Below, piece after piece: positions 8,849-18,089 of a stretch of 64,000 bases of DNA. A program made the position numbers and the translations under genes. Each line of letters starts with the position of its first letter. Positions within the stretch are counted from its first letter, which is position 1. The notes below the pieces were generated by a model. That model made no database searches. It was given only the letters and a program-made list of their open reading frames with translations, and was not told the DNA's origin. Origin of the DNA: Neoroseomonas alkaliterrae (GTDB lineage: Bacteria; Pseudomonadota; Alphaproteobacteria; Acetobacterales; Acetobacteraceae); contig NZ_JACIJE010000003.1 in the NCBI RefSeq assembly GCF_014199195.1, forward strand, positions 62,001 through 126,000, in the 5' to 3' direction.

Positions 8849-9664
8849 ATGGATGCCGAGGCGGAATACAACAACCGCGCCCGCGTGCCGGGCAGCGCGG
8901 AGATCATCGCAACCTGGATGCGGGATGCGGAGGCCTTCCGCACAACCTGGACGCGCAAGCGCCTGGACATCCGCTATGGCGATGCCGAGCCGGAACGGCT
9001 CGATCTGTTCCTGCCCGAAGCCGAGGGGCCCTGCCCGCTCGCGCTCTTCATCCATGGCGGCTATTGGCAGGCGCTCTCCCGCAGCGCGGTCAGCCATTTC
9101 GCGCGGGGGTTGTTGCTGAACGGGGTGGCGGTGGCGGTGCCCTCCTACGGGCTCTGCCCCGCCTATTCCCTCCGCACCATCGTCGAGCAGATCCGCCGCG
9201 CCGCGGCGGTGCTGTGCGTGACGACGCACCAGCGCATGCTCGCGGTCGGCCATTCGGCGGGCGGCCACCTCGCCGCCATGCTGCGCGCGACCGACTGGCC
9301 GGACTTCGCCCCCGGCCTCAGGGAAGACGTGGTGCCCGCGATCCTGCCGGTCTCCGGCGTCTTCGAACTGGAGCCGCTGCTGCCGACCACGATCGCCCGC
9401 GCGCTGGACCTGACGGCCGCGGAGGCGCGCGCCCTCTCGCCCCGCTTCCTGCCGCCGCCGGGCGGGGAGGTCCATGCCGTGGTGGGAGGCGCCGAAAGCG
9501 ACGAGTTCCGCCGCCAGACACGCGACTTCGCCGCCGCATGGTCCGGCACGGCCGAGGAGATCCCCGGCGCGAACCACTTCACCGTGCTGGACCCGCTGAC
9601 CGATCCGGCCCATCCGCTGACCCTCAGGGCGGCGGCGATGGCCCGGCGGCTTGCGTCCCTGTGA
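8849..9664 (+). CDS. alpha/beta hydrolase, arylformamidase-like
   Basis: This 271-residue alpha/beta hydrolase starts 'MDAEAEYNNRARVP', which resembles the N-terminus of KynB-like arylformamidases, and has the oxyanion motif 'HGGYWQ' and nucleophile elbow 'GHSAGGH'. A C-terminal 'GANHF' supplies the likely catalytic His. The usual role of this branch is hydrolysis of N-formylkynurenine or related small esters, but no other kynurenine genes are seen here. The ATG at 8849 is chosen because the family similarity begins there. It is divergent from the deoxyribosyltransferase gene and lies just before an ABC importer. Confidence 0.8.
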   Translation: MDAEAEYNNRARVPGSAEIIATWMRDAEAFRTTWTRKRLDIRYGDAEPERLDLFLPEAEGPCPLALFIHGGYWQALSRSAVSHFARGLLLNGVAVAVPSYGLCPAYSLRTIVEQIRRAAAVLCVTTHQRMLAVGHSAGGHLAAMLRATDWPDFAPGLREDVVPAILPVSGVFELEPLLPTTIARALDLTAAEARALSPRFLPPPGGEVHAVVGGAESDEFRRQTRDFAAAWSGTAEEIPGANHFTVLDPLTDPAHPLTLRAAAMARRLASL

Positions 9665-9712
9665 GGCTTCGCGCTTAACAGGGGCCGGAGAGCGACACCA
9701 AGGGGGGCTTCC

Positions 9713-10894
9713 ATGATCGGGATCGGACGGCGCGGACTTCTCGCGGGCACGACGGGGCTTCTCGCCGCGCCCGGCATCCTGCACGCGCAGCCGGCGGGCG
9801 GGGTGAAGATCGGCCTCGTCGCCGTGCAGACCGGCCCGCAGGCGGCGCTCGGCAACCAGCTGAAGGACGGCTTCGCGCTCGGGCTGCGCCATCTCGATGG
9901 CCGGCTTGGCGGGCTCTCCGCCGAGACGATCGTGATCGACGACGAGCTCCGCCCCGAGGTCGCGGTCACCAAGGTGCGCGCGGCACTCGAGCGCGACCGG
10001 GTGGACTTCATCGTGGGCGTCGTCTTCTCCCACATCCTCGGCGCCATCATGCGGCCGGTGACGGAAGCGAACACCTTCCTCATCAGCACCAATGCCGGCC
10101 CCTCCACCTTCGCCGGGCGCGGGTGCAACCCGTTCTTCTTCACCACCTCCTACAACAACGACCAGGTCCATGCGGTGATGGGCCAGGTGTCGCAGGACAA
10201 CGGCTACCGCCGCGTGTTCCTGATGACGCCAAACTACCAGGCCGGGCGCGACGCCATGGCGGGCTTCAAGTCGAAGTTCCGCGGCGAGGTGGTGGACGAG
10301 GTCTATGTGCCGCTCACGCAGCTCGACTTCTCGGCCGAGCTCGCGAAGATCGCCGCGGCGCGGCCGGATGCGATCTTCACCTTCATGCCGGGCGGGCTCG
10401 GCGTGAACCTGGTGCGGCAGTACCGCCAGGCCGGGCTCGCGAACATTCCCTTCCTCTCCACCTTCACGGTGGACGAGGCGACGCTGCCCGCGCAGGGCGC
10501 GGCCGCGGAGGGCTTCTTCTCCGCCGCCTCCTGGGCGCCGAACATGGACAACGCCCAGAACCAGCGCTTCGTGCGCGACTTCGAGGCGCAGTACAACTAC
10601 GTGCCCGCCACCTACGCCGCGCAGGCCTATGATGGCGCGATGCTGCTCGATTCCGCGATCCGGCGGGTGGGGGGCAATCTGCGCGACAAGGACGCGCTGC
10701 GCGCGGCGATCCGCGCGGCCGATTTCCGCTCGGTGCGCGGCAACTTCCGCTTCGGCGCGAACCACTACCCGGTGCAGGATTTCTGGCTTCTGCGGGTCGC
10801 CCGCCGGGCGGACGGCAAGTTCCAGACCGAGACGGTGCGCAAGGTCTTCGAGAACGACGTGGACCCCTGGGCGGCCGAATGCCGGATGCGTTGA
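9713..10894 (+). CDS. branched-chain-type ABC transporter substrate-binding protein
   Basis: This exported type I periplasmic binding protein (393 residues) has the signal 'GRRGLLAGTTGLLAAPGILHAQ', twin-arginine-like, then 'VKIGLVAVQTGPQAALG', the usual opening of LivJ/LivK-like receptors. 'FLISTNAGPSTFAGRGCNPFFF' and 'YVPATYAAQAYDGAMLL' are typical of the subgroup that binds aromatic or amide compounds as often as amino acids. It heads a five-gene transporter cluster (binding protein, LivH, LivM, LivG and LivF types). Substrate cannot be stated from sequence. Confidence 0.88.
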   Translation: MIGIGRRGLLAGTTGLLAAPGILHAQPAGGVKIGLVAVQTGPQAALGNQLKDGFALGLRHLDGRLGGLSAETIVIDDELRPEVAVTKVRAALERDRVDFIVGVVFSHILGAIMRPVTEANTFLISTNAGPSTFAGRGCNPFFFTTSYNNDQVHAVMGQVSQDNGYRRVFLMTPNYQAGRDAMAGFKSKFRGEVVDEVYVPLTQLDFSAELAKIAAARPDAIFTFMPGGLGVNLVRQYRQAGLANIPFLSTFTVDEATLPAQGAAAEGFFSAASWAPNMDNAQNQRFVRDFEAQYNYVPATYAAQAYDGAMLLDSAIRRVGGNLRDKDALRAAIRAADFRSVRGNFRFGANHYPVQDFWLLRVARRADGKFQTETVRKVFENDVDPWAAECRMR

Positions 10895-10901
10895 TCCCGG
10901 C

Positions 10902-11825
10902 GTGACCACGCAACTGCTGCTGGTGCAGGCGCTGAACGGCCTGCAGCTCGGCATCCTCCTGTTCCTGGTCGCTGCGGGGCTGACGCTGGTGTTCGGGGTG
11001 ATGGACTTCATCAACCTCGCCCATGGCGTGCAGTACATGCTCGGCGCCTATCTCGGCGCGGCCTTCGCCGCCGCGACCGGCTCCTTCTGGTGGGCGCTGC
11101 TGCTCGCCCTGCCGGCAGCACTCGCCGCGGGGCTGCTGCTCGAGGTGCTGGTTTTCCGGCACCTCTACGCACGCGACCACCTCAGCCAGGTGCTCGCGAC
11201 CTTCGGCGTGATCCTCTTCGTCAACGAGGGCGTGAAGGTGGTCTGGGGCGCGGCGCCGCTGCAGGTGCCCGTGCCCGCGCTGCTCGAAGGCGGCATCGAG
11301 ATCATGCCCGGGCTGCAATACCCGCTCTATCGCGTGGCGGTGCTGGCCGCCGGCATCGCCACCGCGCTCGGCCTGTGGTGGCTGGTCGAGCGCACGCGCG
11401 CGGGCATGCTGGTGCGCGCCGGCGCCACGAATGCGCCCATGGTCTCTGCGCTGGGGGTGGATATCGGGCGGCTGTTCACGCTGGTCTTCGCCTTCGGGGC
11501 CATGCTCGCGGGTTTCGCGGGCGTGCTGGCGGGGCCGATCTTCTCGGTCGAGCCGGGCATGGGCGACAACGTTCTGATCCTCGCCTTCGTCGTCATCGTG
11601 ATCGGGGGCATCGGCTCGATCCGCGGCGCCTTCGTCGCGGCGCTGCTGGTCGGGCTGGTGGACACGCTCGGCAAGTCGCTGATGCCGGACCTGATGCGGC
11701 TGTTCCTCGACCCCTCCGCCGCGCGCCAGGCGGGCGCCGCGCTCGCCTCGATGCTCGTCTATGTCGCGATGGCGGCGATCCTCGCCTTCCGACCGGCGGG
11801 CCTGTTTCCCGTCCGGACCGGCTGA
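10902..11825 (+). CDS. branched-chain-type ABC transporter permease (LivH family)
   Basis: This inner-membrane permease (307 residues) starts 'MTTQLLLVQALNGLQLGILLFLVAAGLTLVFGVMDFINLAHG', read here in short pieces as the LivH hallmark around 'GVMDFINLAHG'. It has about eight membrane segments. 'GALAAFAGVLAGP'-like sequence appears as 'MLAGFAGVLAGPI', and 'VIVIGGIGSIRGAFVAALLVG' is the conserved late segment. The GTG at 10902 lies seven bases after the binding-protein stop; the longer upstream frame overlaps that gene and is not used. Confidence 0.9.
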   Translation: MTTQLLLVQALNGLQLGILLFLVAAGLTLVFGVMDFINLAHGVQYMLGAYLGAAFAAATGSFWWALLLALPAALAAGLLLEVLVFRHLYARDHLSQVLATFGVILFVNEGVKVVWGAAPLQVPVPALLEGGIEIMPGLQYPLYRVAVLAAGIATALGLWWLVERTRAGMLVRAGATNAPMVSALGVDIGRLFTLVFAFGAMLAGFAGVLAGPIFSVEPGMGDNVLILAFVVIVIGGIGSIRGAFVAALLVGLVDTLGKSLMPDLMRLFLDPSAARQAGAALASMLVYVAMAAILAFRPAGLFPVRTG

Positions 11826-11830
11826 GGGCG

Positions 11831-12754
11831 ATGCGCGAGGCCTGGCTGCCGCTCGCGGTGCTGCTCGCGCTCGGCCTCGCGCCGCTCGCGGGCTTCGGCG
11901 GATCCTACGAGACCACGCTGATGGCGCGCGCGATGATCCTTGCCATCGCCGCCGTCTCACTTGCCTTCCTCGTCGGCGGGGCGGGGCTGGTCAGCCTCGG
12001 CCATGCGGCCACGGTCGGCGTCGGGGCCTATGCGGTGGCGATCCTCGACGCCCATGGCGTGACCGAGGCGGCGCGCGTGCTGCCGGTGGCGATCGGCGCG
12101 GCGGCGCTGTTCTCGCTCGCCACGGGCGCGATCGCCATCCGCACCTCGGGCGTGCATTTCATCATGATCACGCTCGCCTTCGGGCAGATGGCCTTCTTCA
12201 CCGCCTCCTCGCTCGCCGCCTATGGCGGGGATGACGGCTACACGCTCTACAGCCGGACGGAGGTGCTCGGCACGCGGCTGCTCGAGGACCGGCTCGCCTT
12301 CCACTACCTCTGCCTCGGCCTGCTCGCGCTCACCTGGGCCGCCTCGGCGATGCTGCTCGCCTCGCGCTTCGGCCGCGTGCTGCGCGCGGCGCGGGAGAAC
12401 GCGCAGCGGGTCGAGGCGGTGGGCCTCGCGCCCTATCCGTTCCGCCTCACCGGCTATGTCATCGCCGGCGCGATCGGCGGCCTCGCCGGCTTCCTGCTGG
12501 CGAACGCGACCGAGTTCGTCTCCCCCGCCACGCTCTCCTGGCAGCGCTCGGGGGAGCTGCTGTTCATGGTCATCCTCGGTGGCGTCGGGCGGCTCTGGGG
12601 CGCGATCCTCGGCGCGTTGGTCTTCGTCGTGCTCGAGACCTGGCTCGCGCAGCAGATGCAGCACTGGAAACTCGTGTTCGGGCCGATGCTGATCCTCGCC
12701 GTGCTGTTCCTGCGCGGCGGCCTCGCGGGCGTGGTGGCGCGCCGCCATGGTTGA
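11831..12754 (+). CDS. branched-chain-type ABC transporter permease (LivM family)
   Basis: This second permease (307 residues) has about nine hydrophobic segments. LivM signatures are 'VSLGHAATVGVGAYAVAIL', 'FIMITLAFGQMAFF', 'ARENAQRVEAVGL' and 'VILGGVGRLWGAILGALVFV'. It pairs with the LivH-type subunit encoded five bases upstream. Its last codons overlap the start of the LivG-type ATPase gene by 8 bp, which points to coupled translation. Confidence 0.9.
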   Translation: MREAWLPLAVLLALGLAPLAGFGGSYETTLMARAMILAIAAVSLAFLVGGAGLVSLGHAATVGVGAYAVAILDAHGVTEAARVLPVAIGAAALFSLATGAIAIRTSGVHFIMITLAFGQMAFFTASSLAAYGGDDGYTLYSRTEVLGTRLLEDRLAFHYLCLGLLALTWAASAMLLASRFGRVLRAARENAQRVEAVGLAPYPFRLTGYVIAGAIGGLAGFLLANATEFVSPATLSWQRSGELLFMVILGGVGRLWGAILGALVFVVLETWLAQQMQHWKLVFGPMLILAVLFLRGGLAGVVARRHG

Positions 12755-13499
12755 GCCGCTGCTGCGCCTCGATGCCCTGCGCAAGCACTATGGCGGGCTC
12801 GCCGTGACGGACGGCGTCAGCCTCGATGTGCTGCCGGGCGAGATCCACGCCGTCATCGGCCCCAATGGCGCGGGCAAGACGACGCTGATCCACGAGATCA
12901 CGGGCCTTGTCGCGCCGGATTCGGGGCGCGTGCTGTTCGCCGGGCAGGACATCACGCGCCTGTCCCTGCCGCGCCGCGTGCGCGCGGGCCTCGCGCGGAC
13001 CTTCCAGATCACCAGCGTGGTGCCGGGCTTCTCGGCGCTCGAGAATGTCGCGCTGGCGGCGCAGGCGCGCGCCGGATCCTCCTTCCGCTTCCTCCGCCCC
13101 GCCGCCGCCGAGGCCGCGCTGAACGAGGCGGCGATGGCGGCCCTCGCCGAGGTCGGCCTCGCCGACCGCGCCGCGGTGCCGGCCGGCGCGCTGAGCCATG
13201 GCGAGAAGCGCGCCCTCGAACTCGCCATCGCGCTCGCGACGCGCCCGCGGCTGCTGCTGCTCGACGAGCCGCTGGCCGGCGCCGGGCCGGAGGAGACGGA
13301 ACGCCTCATCGCCCTCCTGACGCGGCTGAAATCGGCCTACACCATCCTGCTGGTCGAGCACGACATGCAGGCGGTCTTCGCGCTGGCCGACCGCGTCTCG
13401 GTGCTGGTCTATGGCCGCCTCATCGCCACCGGCACGGTCGAGGAGATCCGCGGCAACCCTGAGGTGCGCGCGGCCTATCTCGGCGAGGACGAGGCGTGA
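12747..13499 (+). CDS. branched-chain-type ABC transporter ATP-binding protein (LivG family)
   Basis: This ATPase (250 residues) has Walker A 'GPNGAGKTT', 'LARTFQITSVVPGFSALENV' (the LivG Q-loop region), signature 'LSHGEKRALELA', Walker B 'LLLLDEPLAGAGPEE' and H-loop 'VEHDM'. The signature 'LSHGEKR' departs from the usual LSGGQ, which is common in this subfamily. The start overlaps livM, and the stop shares bases with the start of the LivF-type gene (TGATG). Confidence 0.92.
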   Translation: MVEPLLRLDALRKHYGGLAVTDGVSLDVLPGEIHAVIGPNGAGKTTLIHEITGLVAPDSGRVLFAGQDITRLSLPRRVRAGLARTFQITSVVPGFSALENVALAAQARAGSSFRFLRPAAAEAALNEAAMAALAEVGLADRAAVPAGALSHGEKRALELAIALATRPRLLLLDEPLAGAGPEETERLIALLTRLKSAYTILLVEHDMQAVFALADRVSVLVYGRLIATGTVEEIRGNPEVRAAYLGEDEA

Positions 13500-14200
13500 T
13501 GCTCGCGGTCGAGAACCTGGTCGCGGGCTATCAGGGCAGCCGCGTGCTGCACGGCATCTCCTTCGCGGTCGGGGCGGGCGAGGTGGTCACGCTGCTCGGC
13601 CGCAACGGCATGGGCAAGACGACGACGGTGCGCGCGATCATGGGCCTGGTGCCGCCCACGGCCGGGCGCATCGCCTTCGCGGGCGCCGACGTCACCGGGC
13701 TGCCGCCGCACCGCATCGCGAGCCGCGGCATCGGCCTGGTGCCCGAGGGGCGGCAGGTGTTCCCGACGCTGACAGTGGAGGAGAACCTCGTCGCCACCGC
13801 CGCCAACCGCGCGGGCGGTGCGCCGCGCTGGACGCTGCCCGAGGTGCTCGCGCTCTTCCCGCGCCTTGCCGAACGCCGCCGCGCGCCGGGTGCGCGGCTT
13901 TCTGGCGGCGAGCAGCAGATGCTCGCCATCGGGCGCGCGCTGATGACCAATCCGCGCCTGCTGATCCTCGACGAGGCGACGGAAGGCCTCGCGCCCATCA
14001 TCCGCGCCGAGATCTGGGCCGTGCTCGCGCGCCTGCGCGCCGAGGGGCAGGCGATCCTGCTGATCGACAAGAACCTCGCCGCGCTGACGCGGCTTGCCGA
14101 CCGGCATGTCGTGATCGAGAAGGGCCGGGTCGTCTGGACCGGCACGAGCGAGGCCCTTTCCGCCGCGCCGGAAGTGCGCGACACCTACCTGCATGTCTGA
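13499..14200 (+). CDS. branched-chain-type ABC transporter ATP-binding protein (LivF family)
   Basis: This second ATPase (233 residues) starts 'MLAVENLVAGYQGSRVLHGISF' in the usual LivF way, with Walker A 'GRNGMGKTTT', 'LVPEGRQVFPTLTVEENL', signature 'LSGGEQQM' and Walker B 'LLILDEATEGLAPI'. The H-loop His is replaced: the sequence reads 'LLIDKNLAALTRLA' where 'VEQN' or 'VEH' is usual, a known variation in LivF. ATG at 13499 overlaps the LivG stop; a GTG three bases earlier is an alternative start. Confidence 0.92.
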   Translation: MLAVENLVAGYQGSRVLHGISFAVGAGEVVTLLGRNGMGKTTTVRAIMGLVPPTAGRIAFAGADVTGLPPHRIASRGIGLVPEGRQVFPTLTVEENLVATAANRAGGAPRWTLPEVLALFPRLAERRRAPGARLSGGEQQMLAIGRALMTNPRLLILDEATEGLAPIIRAEIWAVLARLRAEGQAILLIDKNLAALTRLADRHVVIEKGRVVWTGTSEALSAAPEVRDTYLHV

Positions 14201-14215
14201 AGGGAGGCAGCGACC

Positions 14216-14659
14216 ATGACCGCACTGAGCGCCGGCATCACGCCCGCAGGCGAAGGGCTCGACGGCATCGTCTGGAACATCCTCGGCCAGACCTACAAGC
14301 CCGTCGCCTCCTGCGATTCCTGCTTCGCCTTCGACACCTTCTTCCCGCCCGGCACCTTCGTGCCGCCGCACATCCACACCACGCAGGACGAGTTCATCCG
14401 CGTCCTCGAGGGCCGCTTCGACCTGGTGCTGGACGGCAAGCCGGTGGTGGCCAAGGCAGGCGACCTGATCCGCATGCCGATGAACATCATGCACGGCATC
14501 TGGAACAAGTCCGAGGCGCCGGTGCGGGCGCTGTTCTGGGTCAGCCCCGCGCGCAGTCTCGAGACGCTGTTCCGCCGCATACACAACGTGCCCGACCCGG
14601 CGGAGGTCATCCGCATCGCCGCCGAGCACGAGGTGGAGTTCCTGCCGCCGCCGGGCTGA
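14216..14659 (+). CDS. cupin-domain protein
   Basis: This single-domain cupin (147 residues) contains motif 1 'PPHIHTTQDEFIRVLEGRFDL', with the two His and Glu metal ligands, and motif 2 'GDLIRMPMNIMHGIWN', which carries the last His. It is the last gene of the ABC-transporter cluster, 15 bases after livF, so it may act on the imported compound or its product. It could be an enzyme (dioxygenase, isomerase) or a ligand-binding protein; sequence alone does not decide. Confidence 0.85.
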   Translation: MTALSAGITPAGEGLDGIVWNILGQTYKPVASCDSCFAFDTFFPPGTFVPPHIHTTQDEFIRVLEGRFDLVLDGKPVVAKAGDLIRMPMNIMHGIWNKSEAPVRALFWVSPARSLETLFRRIHNVPDPAEVIRIAAEHEVEFLPPPG

Positions 14660-14677
14660 GGGGCCGGCGGCGAAGCG

Positions 14678-15454
14678 TCAGTCCCTCCTGCGCTTCGCCG
14701 CGAGGAACCCGCCGAGCATCCGCGCCGGCTCGTCGCTACGCCAGGACGCGCCGAAGGCCTCGATGCCCGCGGCAATGCCCTGGGTCGTGCTGCTGTCCTC
14801 CCAGCGGCGGATCAGCGCCTTCTGCGCGCGGATGGCCTGGGGGCCGGCCTCCAGCAGAAGGCGCAGCCACGCCTCGACCGCTGCAGCGAGCTCCGCATCC
14901 GGCACCACGCGCTCGACGAGGCCCCACGCCTCGGCCTCCGCCGCGCCGATCGTCTCGGCGAGCAGTAGCAGCCGCCGCGTGCGGCCCCAGCCGATCAGCC
15001 CGGGCAGCAGCGCGGCCTCGACCACCGAGGGGATGCCGACGCGCACCTCCGGCATGCCGAACTTCGCGGACTGCGACGCGATGCGAAGGTCGCAGGAGGC
15101 CGCCACCTCCAGCCCCGCGCCGAGGCACCAGCCGTGGATGCGCGCGATCACCGGCACCGGGCAGTCGCGCACCGCGCGGCAGCATCCATGGACGAGGCGG
15201 ATGAAGGCCTGCGCCTCCTCCTCGCCGGGAATGGCCGCCATCACGGAGATGTCAGCCCCGCCGATGAAGGCGCGCGGCCCCGCGCCGGCCAGCACCACCG
15301 CGCGCAGCGCCGGATCCTGGCCGAGCGCGGCGAAGGCGGCGGCGAACTCCTCCATCAGCGGCGGATTCAGCGTGTTCAGCTTGGCGTCGTGGTCCACGAC
15401 GATCTCGGCGACGCGTCCCTCATGCGTGCGGCGCACCGCGATTCGGCCTGCCAT
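14678..15454 (-). CDS. enoyl-CoA hydratase/isomerase family protein
   Basis: This second crotonase-fold protein of the window (258 residues) has the oxyanion-hole segments 'RAFIGGADISVM' and 'HGWCLGAGLEVAASCDLRIA', followed by 'GMPEVRVGIPSVVEAALLPGLIGWGRTRRLLLL'-type sequence, which contains the glutamate of hydratases in 'PEVRVG'. The 'P-S-V-V-E-A' variant differs from classic short-chain hydratases, so its substrate is open. ATG at 15452-15454 follows GGAGGACGAG. It converges on the cupin gene and is divergent from the protease gene. Confidence 0.87.
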   Translation of the reverse strand: MAGRIAVRRTHEGRVAEIVVDHDAKLNTLNPPLMEEFAAAFAALGQDPALRAVVLAGAGPRAFIGGADISVMAAIPGEEEAQAFIRLVHGCCRAVRDCPVPVIARIHGWCLGAGLEVAASCDLRIASQSAKFGMPEVRVGIPSVVEAALLPGLIGWGRTRRLLLLAETIGAAEAEAWGLVERVVPDAELAAAVEAWLRLLLEAGPQAIRAQKALIRRWEDSSTTQGIAAGIEAFGASWRSDEPARMLGGFLAAKRRRD

Positions 15455-15542
15455 GTCTCGTCCTCCTTCCGCCCATCCTGCGCCACGCGGCAGACCGGGC
15501 AAAGGGCGGACGCACCGTTGACCGGCGGCGCCACCTTGGCCA

Positions 15543-16859
15543 ATGACCGCCGGAACGCATCCGGAAGAGTCTCGCGCTGTGTCCTCGCTCACGATCGGGC
15601 TTCTCGTTCTCGCCCTCCTCCTTGTCGTGTTCTGGCCGCGTGGGCGGATCCGCCTCGATCAGGTCCATCGCGTGAGCGCGGAGGATCTCTGGCGTGTCGC
15701 CGCACCCCATCCGTCCCGGCCCAACCTGATGGACGCCATCGAGCGCTACGAATGGCGCCCGTGGTCGGACACCGAGGCGACCATCCACTACCGCGGCGGC
15801 CGGCGCGCGCGCTTTCGTCAGGCCCTGCGGCCCGAGAGCATGGAGGGCGACCAGGAACTGATCGTGCTGAACGAGCGCGGCGAGCCGGCCCAGCGCATGC
15901 TCTGCCGCTTCGCGGTGCGGCCGGATCCGGGCGGCGCGCGCCTCGTGATGGACATTGCCTTCGAGCGGATCGGCCCGCTCGGCCCGTCCCTGCTGCTGGA
16001 TTCGCTGCTGCGCCCGCTGCTGCATCTCACGGTGCGGGCCGGCATCGCCGGCGCCCTGCGCAAGGCCGGGGCCTTCGATCGCTACGAGGCCGAGCACGGC
16101 CCGGCGCAGGCCGCACCGAGCGTGCTCGGGATGCGGCTGTCCTGGACGGCGCTGGCGCTCGCCGCGATCGCCTGCGGCTGGTGGGCCTGGTCCTTCGGGC
16201 CGTGGCTGACCCTCGCGCTGGTCGCCGGGCTGGTGCTGCACGAAGCGGGGCACGTGGCGGTGATGCGCGCCTTCGGCGACCGTTCCAGCGCCTTCTACTT
16301 CATCCCCTTCCTGGGCGGGGTGGCGATCGGGCGCATGCCGCACGCGCAGGACTGGCAGCATGCGGCGATGGTGCTGGGCGGGCCGGCGGCGGGCCTCGCC
16401 TCGGCGCTGGGCGCGGCGCTCCTCGGCTGGCTGCTGGACGAGCCCTTCCTGCTCGCCTGCGGCTACTTCTTCGCGCTGATCAACCTGATCAACATGGCGC
16501 CCGTGCCGCCGCTCGACGGCGGGCAGCTCACCATGCTCTCCCTGCGGCCCTTCCTGCCGGAGGCGGCGCTGCAGCGCGTGGGCAGCGGCCTCATCGCGGT
16601 GGGGCTCGGCATCGCGGCGTGGCGGGGCGATCCGATCCTGATCGGCCTCTTCGCCGTGATGCTCGCCTTCTCCCTGCTTCGCCCCACGCCGGCGGCGCAG
16701 GCCGCGCGGGAGGCGCTCGCGCGGCGGCACGCGGCCGGGCTCGTGATGATCACGCTCGGACTCGTGGCGCTGCTCGCGGGGCTGATGGCCGTGCTCGCCG
16801 CCGAAACCGGCTTCACCGGGCATGCCCGCGCCCTGGTCCGCGGGCCCTTTGCCGGATAG
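15543..16859 (+). CDS. site-2 protease (M50) family membrane protein
   Basis: This 438-residue membrane protein has one N-terminal hydrophobic segment ('LTIGLLVLALLLVVFW'), a soluble domain of about 140 residues, then a membrane part with the zinc-binding 'LHEAGHVAVM' (HExxH type) and the third ligand motif 'APVPPLDGGQL'. This places it in the M50 metalloprotease family, which cuts substrates within or near the membrane. The soluble insert between the first segment and the active site is unusual for RseP-like proteins, and no PDZ domain is evident. The substrate is unknown and no anti-sigma gene is adjacent. The start may lie at a GTG about 12 codons downstream. Confidence 0.83.
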   Translation: MTAGTHPEESRAVSSLTIGLLVLALLLVVFWPRGRIRLDQVHRVSAEDLWRVAAPHPSRPNLMDAIERYEWRPWSDTEATIHYRGGRRARFRQALRPESMEGDQELIVLNERGEPAQRMLCRFAVRPDPGGARLVMDIAFERIGPLGPSLLLDSLLRPLLHLTVRAGIAGALRKAGAFDRYEAEHGPAQAAPSVLGMRLSWTALALAAIACGWWAWSFGPWLTLALVAGLVLHEAGHVAVMRAFGDRSSAFYFIPFLGGVAIGRMPHAQDWQHAAMVLGGPAAGLASALGAALLGWLLDEPFLLACGYFFALINLINMAPVPPLDGGQLTMLSLRPFLPEAALQRVGSGLIAVGLGIAAWRGDPILIGLFAVMLAFSLLRPTPAAQAAREALARRHAAGLVMITLGLVALLAGLMAVLAAETGFTGHARALVRGPFAG

Positions 16860-16865
16860 CGCGGA

Positions 16866-18077
16866 TCAGCGCGGCGCGGCGAAGCCTGCCATCGCCGCAT
16901 AGCCGCCCGCGATCGCCGCCAGTTCCTCGCGCGCGATCACGTCCTCGAGCCGCGCGAAGCCCTCGGGCGCGCGCTCGCTCACCACATCCACCACGCGCTC
17001 CGGCCCGCCGCGGCGGTTGCTGCGCACGATCTCGGCGGTCCGCGGCAGGCGCTCGGCCTCGTAGGCGGCAAGCGCCTCGGCCAGCGGCCGTTCGGCCAGC
17101 AGCGCGGCGAGGCAGCGCGCATCCAGCACCGCCTGCGAGGCGCCGTTCGATCCCACCGGGTACATCGGATGCGCCGCATCGCCGAGCAGCGTCACGCGGC
17201 CCTTCGTCCACCAGGGCAGCGGGTCGCGGTCGCACATCGGGTATTCCCAGAACTCGGGCGTGGCGCGCACCAGGGATTCCACGTCGAGGAAGGGGATGCG
17301 GAAGCGCGCCACATGCGGCAGCACCTCCTCGAGCCGGCCGAGGCGCGACCAGTCCTCGCGCCGCGGCGGCGGGCGCGTCGCGTCGCCGATCTGCGCGCAG
17401 ACCACCCAGTTGGTGAGCATCATCCCCGGCCGCGAGCCGCGCGCGATCGGATACAGCACCAGCTTCTCGCGCATGTCGCCGGCGACGATCATGGTGTCGC
17501 CGCCCTCGTATTCGGGCCATTCGACGGCGCCGCGCCACATCTGGATGCCGTTCCAGCGGATGCCGCCGTCATCGGGGTGCAGCGTGGCGCGCACCACCGA
17601 ATGGATGCCGTCCGCGCCCACCAGCACCTCGCCATGGGCCGAGCGGCCGTCGGCGAAGCGCGCCGTCACGCCGGACCCGTCCTGCTCGAAGCCCGCGAGG
17701 CGCGCGCCGGTCACCAGCGCCTCCGGCCCCAGCCTCTCACGCGCGGCCTGCCACAGCACCTCGTGCAGATGGCCGCGATGGATGGAGAATTGCGGCACCT
17801 CGTGCCCGGCCCAGGTGCCGCGCTTCTCGACCCAGATCTCCTGGCCGAAGCGGTTCAGGTAGCGCAGTTCGCGCGTGCGCACCGCCACCGCGTCAAGCGC
17901 CGGCAAGAGGCCGAGCGCGGCGAGTTCGCGGATGGCGTGCGGCAGCGTGTTGATGCCGACGCCGAGCGGGCGGACACGCTCCGCCGCCTCGAAGACCCGG
18001 CAGGCGATGCCGCGCTCATGCAGCGAGAGCGCGAGCGTGAGCCCGCCGATCCCGCCCCCGGCGATCAGGACCTCCAT
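16866..18077 (-). CDS. FAD-dependent monooxygenase (salicylate hydroxylase-like)
   Basis: This group A flavoprotein monooxygenase-like enzyme (403 residues) has the N-terminal dinucleotide motif 'GGGIGGLTLAL', the 'GADGIHSVVR' DG motif and the second FAD motif 'LLGDAAHPMYPVGSNGASQA'. Such enzymes use NAD(P)H and oxygen to hydroxylate aromatic rings or oxidise related substrates. ATG at 18077 follows GGAGAAGG. A 57-codon membrane-protein gene lies 12 bases upstream, probably in the same transcript. Substrate unknown. Confidence 0.88.
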   Translation of the reverse strand: MEVLIAGGGIGGLTLALSLHERGIACRVFEAAERVRPLGVGINTLPHAIRELAALGLLPALDAVAVRTRELRYLNRFGQEIWVEKRGTWAGHEVPQFSIHRGHLHEVLWQAARERLGPEALVTGARLAGFEQDGSGVTARFADGRSAHGEVLVGADGIHSVVRATLHPDDGGIRWNGIQMWRGAVEWPEYEGGDTMIVAGDMREKLVLYPIARGSRPGMMLTNWVVCAQIGDATRPPPRREDWSRLGRLEEVLPHVARFRIPFLDVESLVRATPEFWEYPMCDRDPLPWWTKGRVTLLGDAAHPMYPVGSNGASQAVLDARCLAALLAERPLAEALAAYEAERLPRTAEIVRSNRRGGPERVVDVVSERAPEGFARLEDVIAREELAAIAGGYAAMAGFAAPR

Positions 18078-18089
18078 CAGCCTTCTCCG

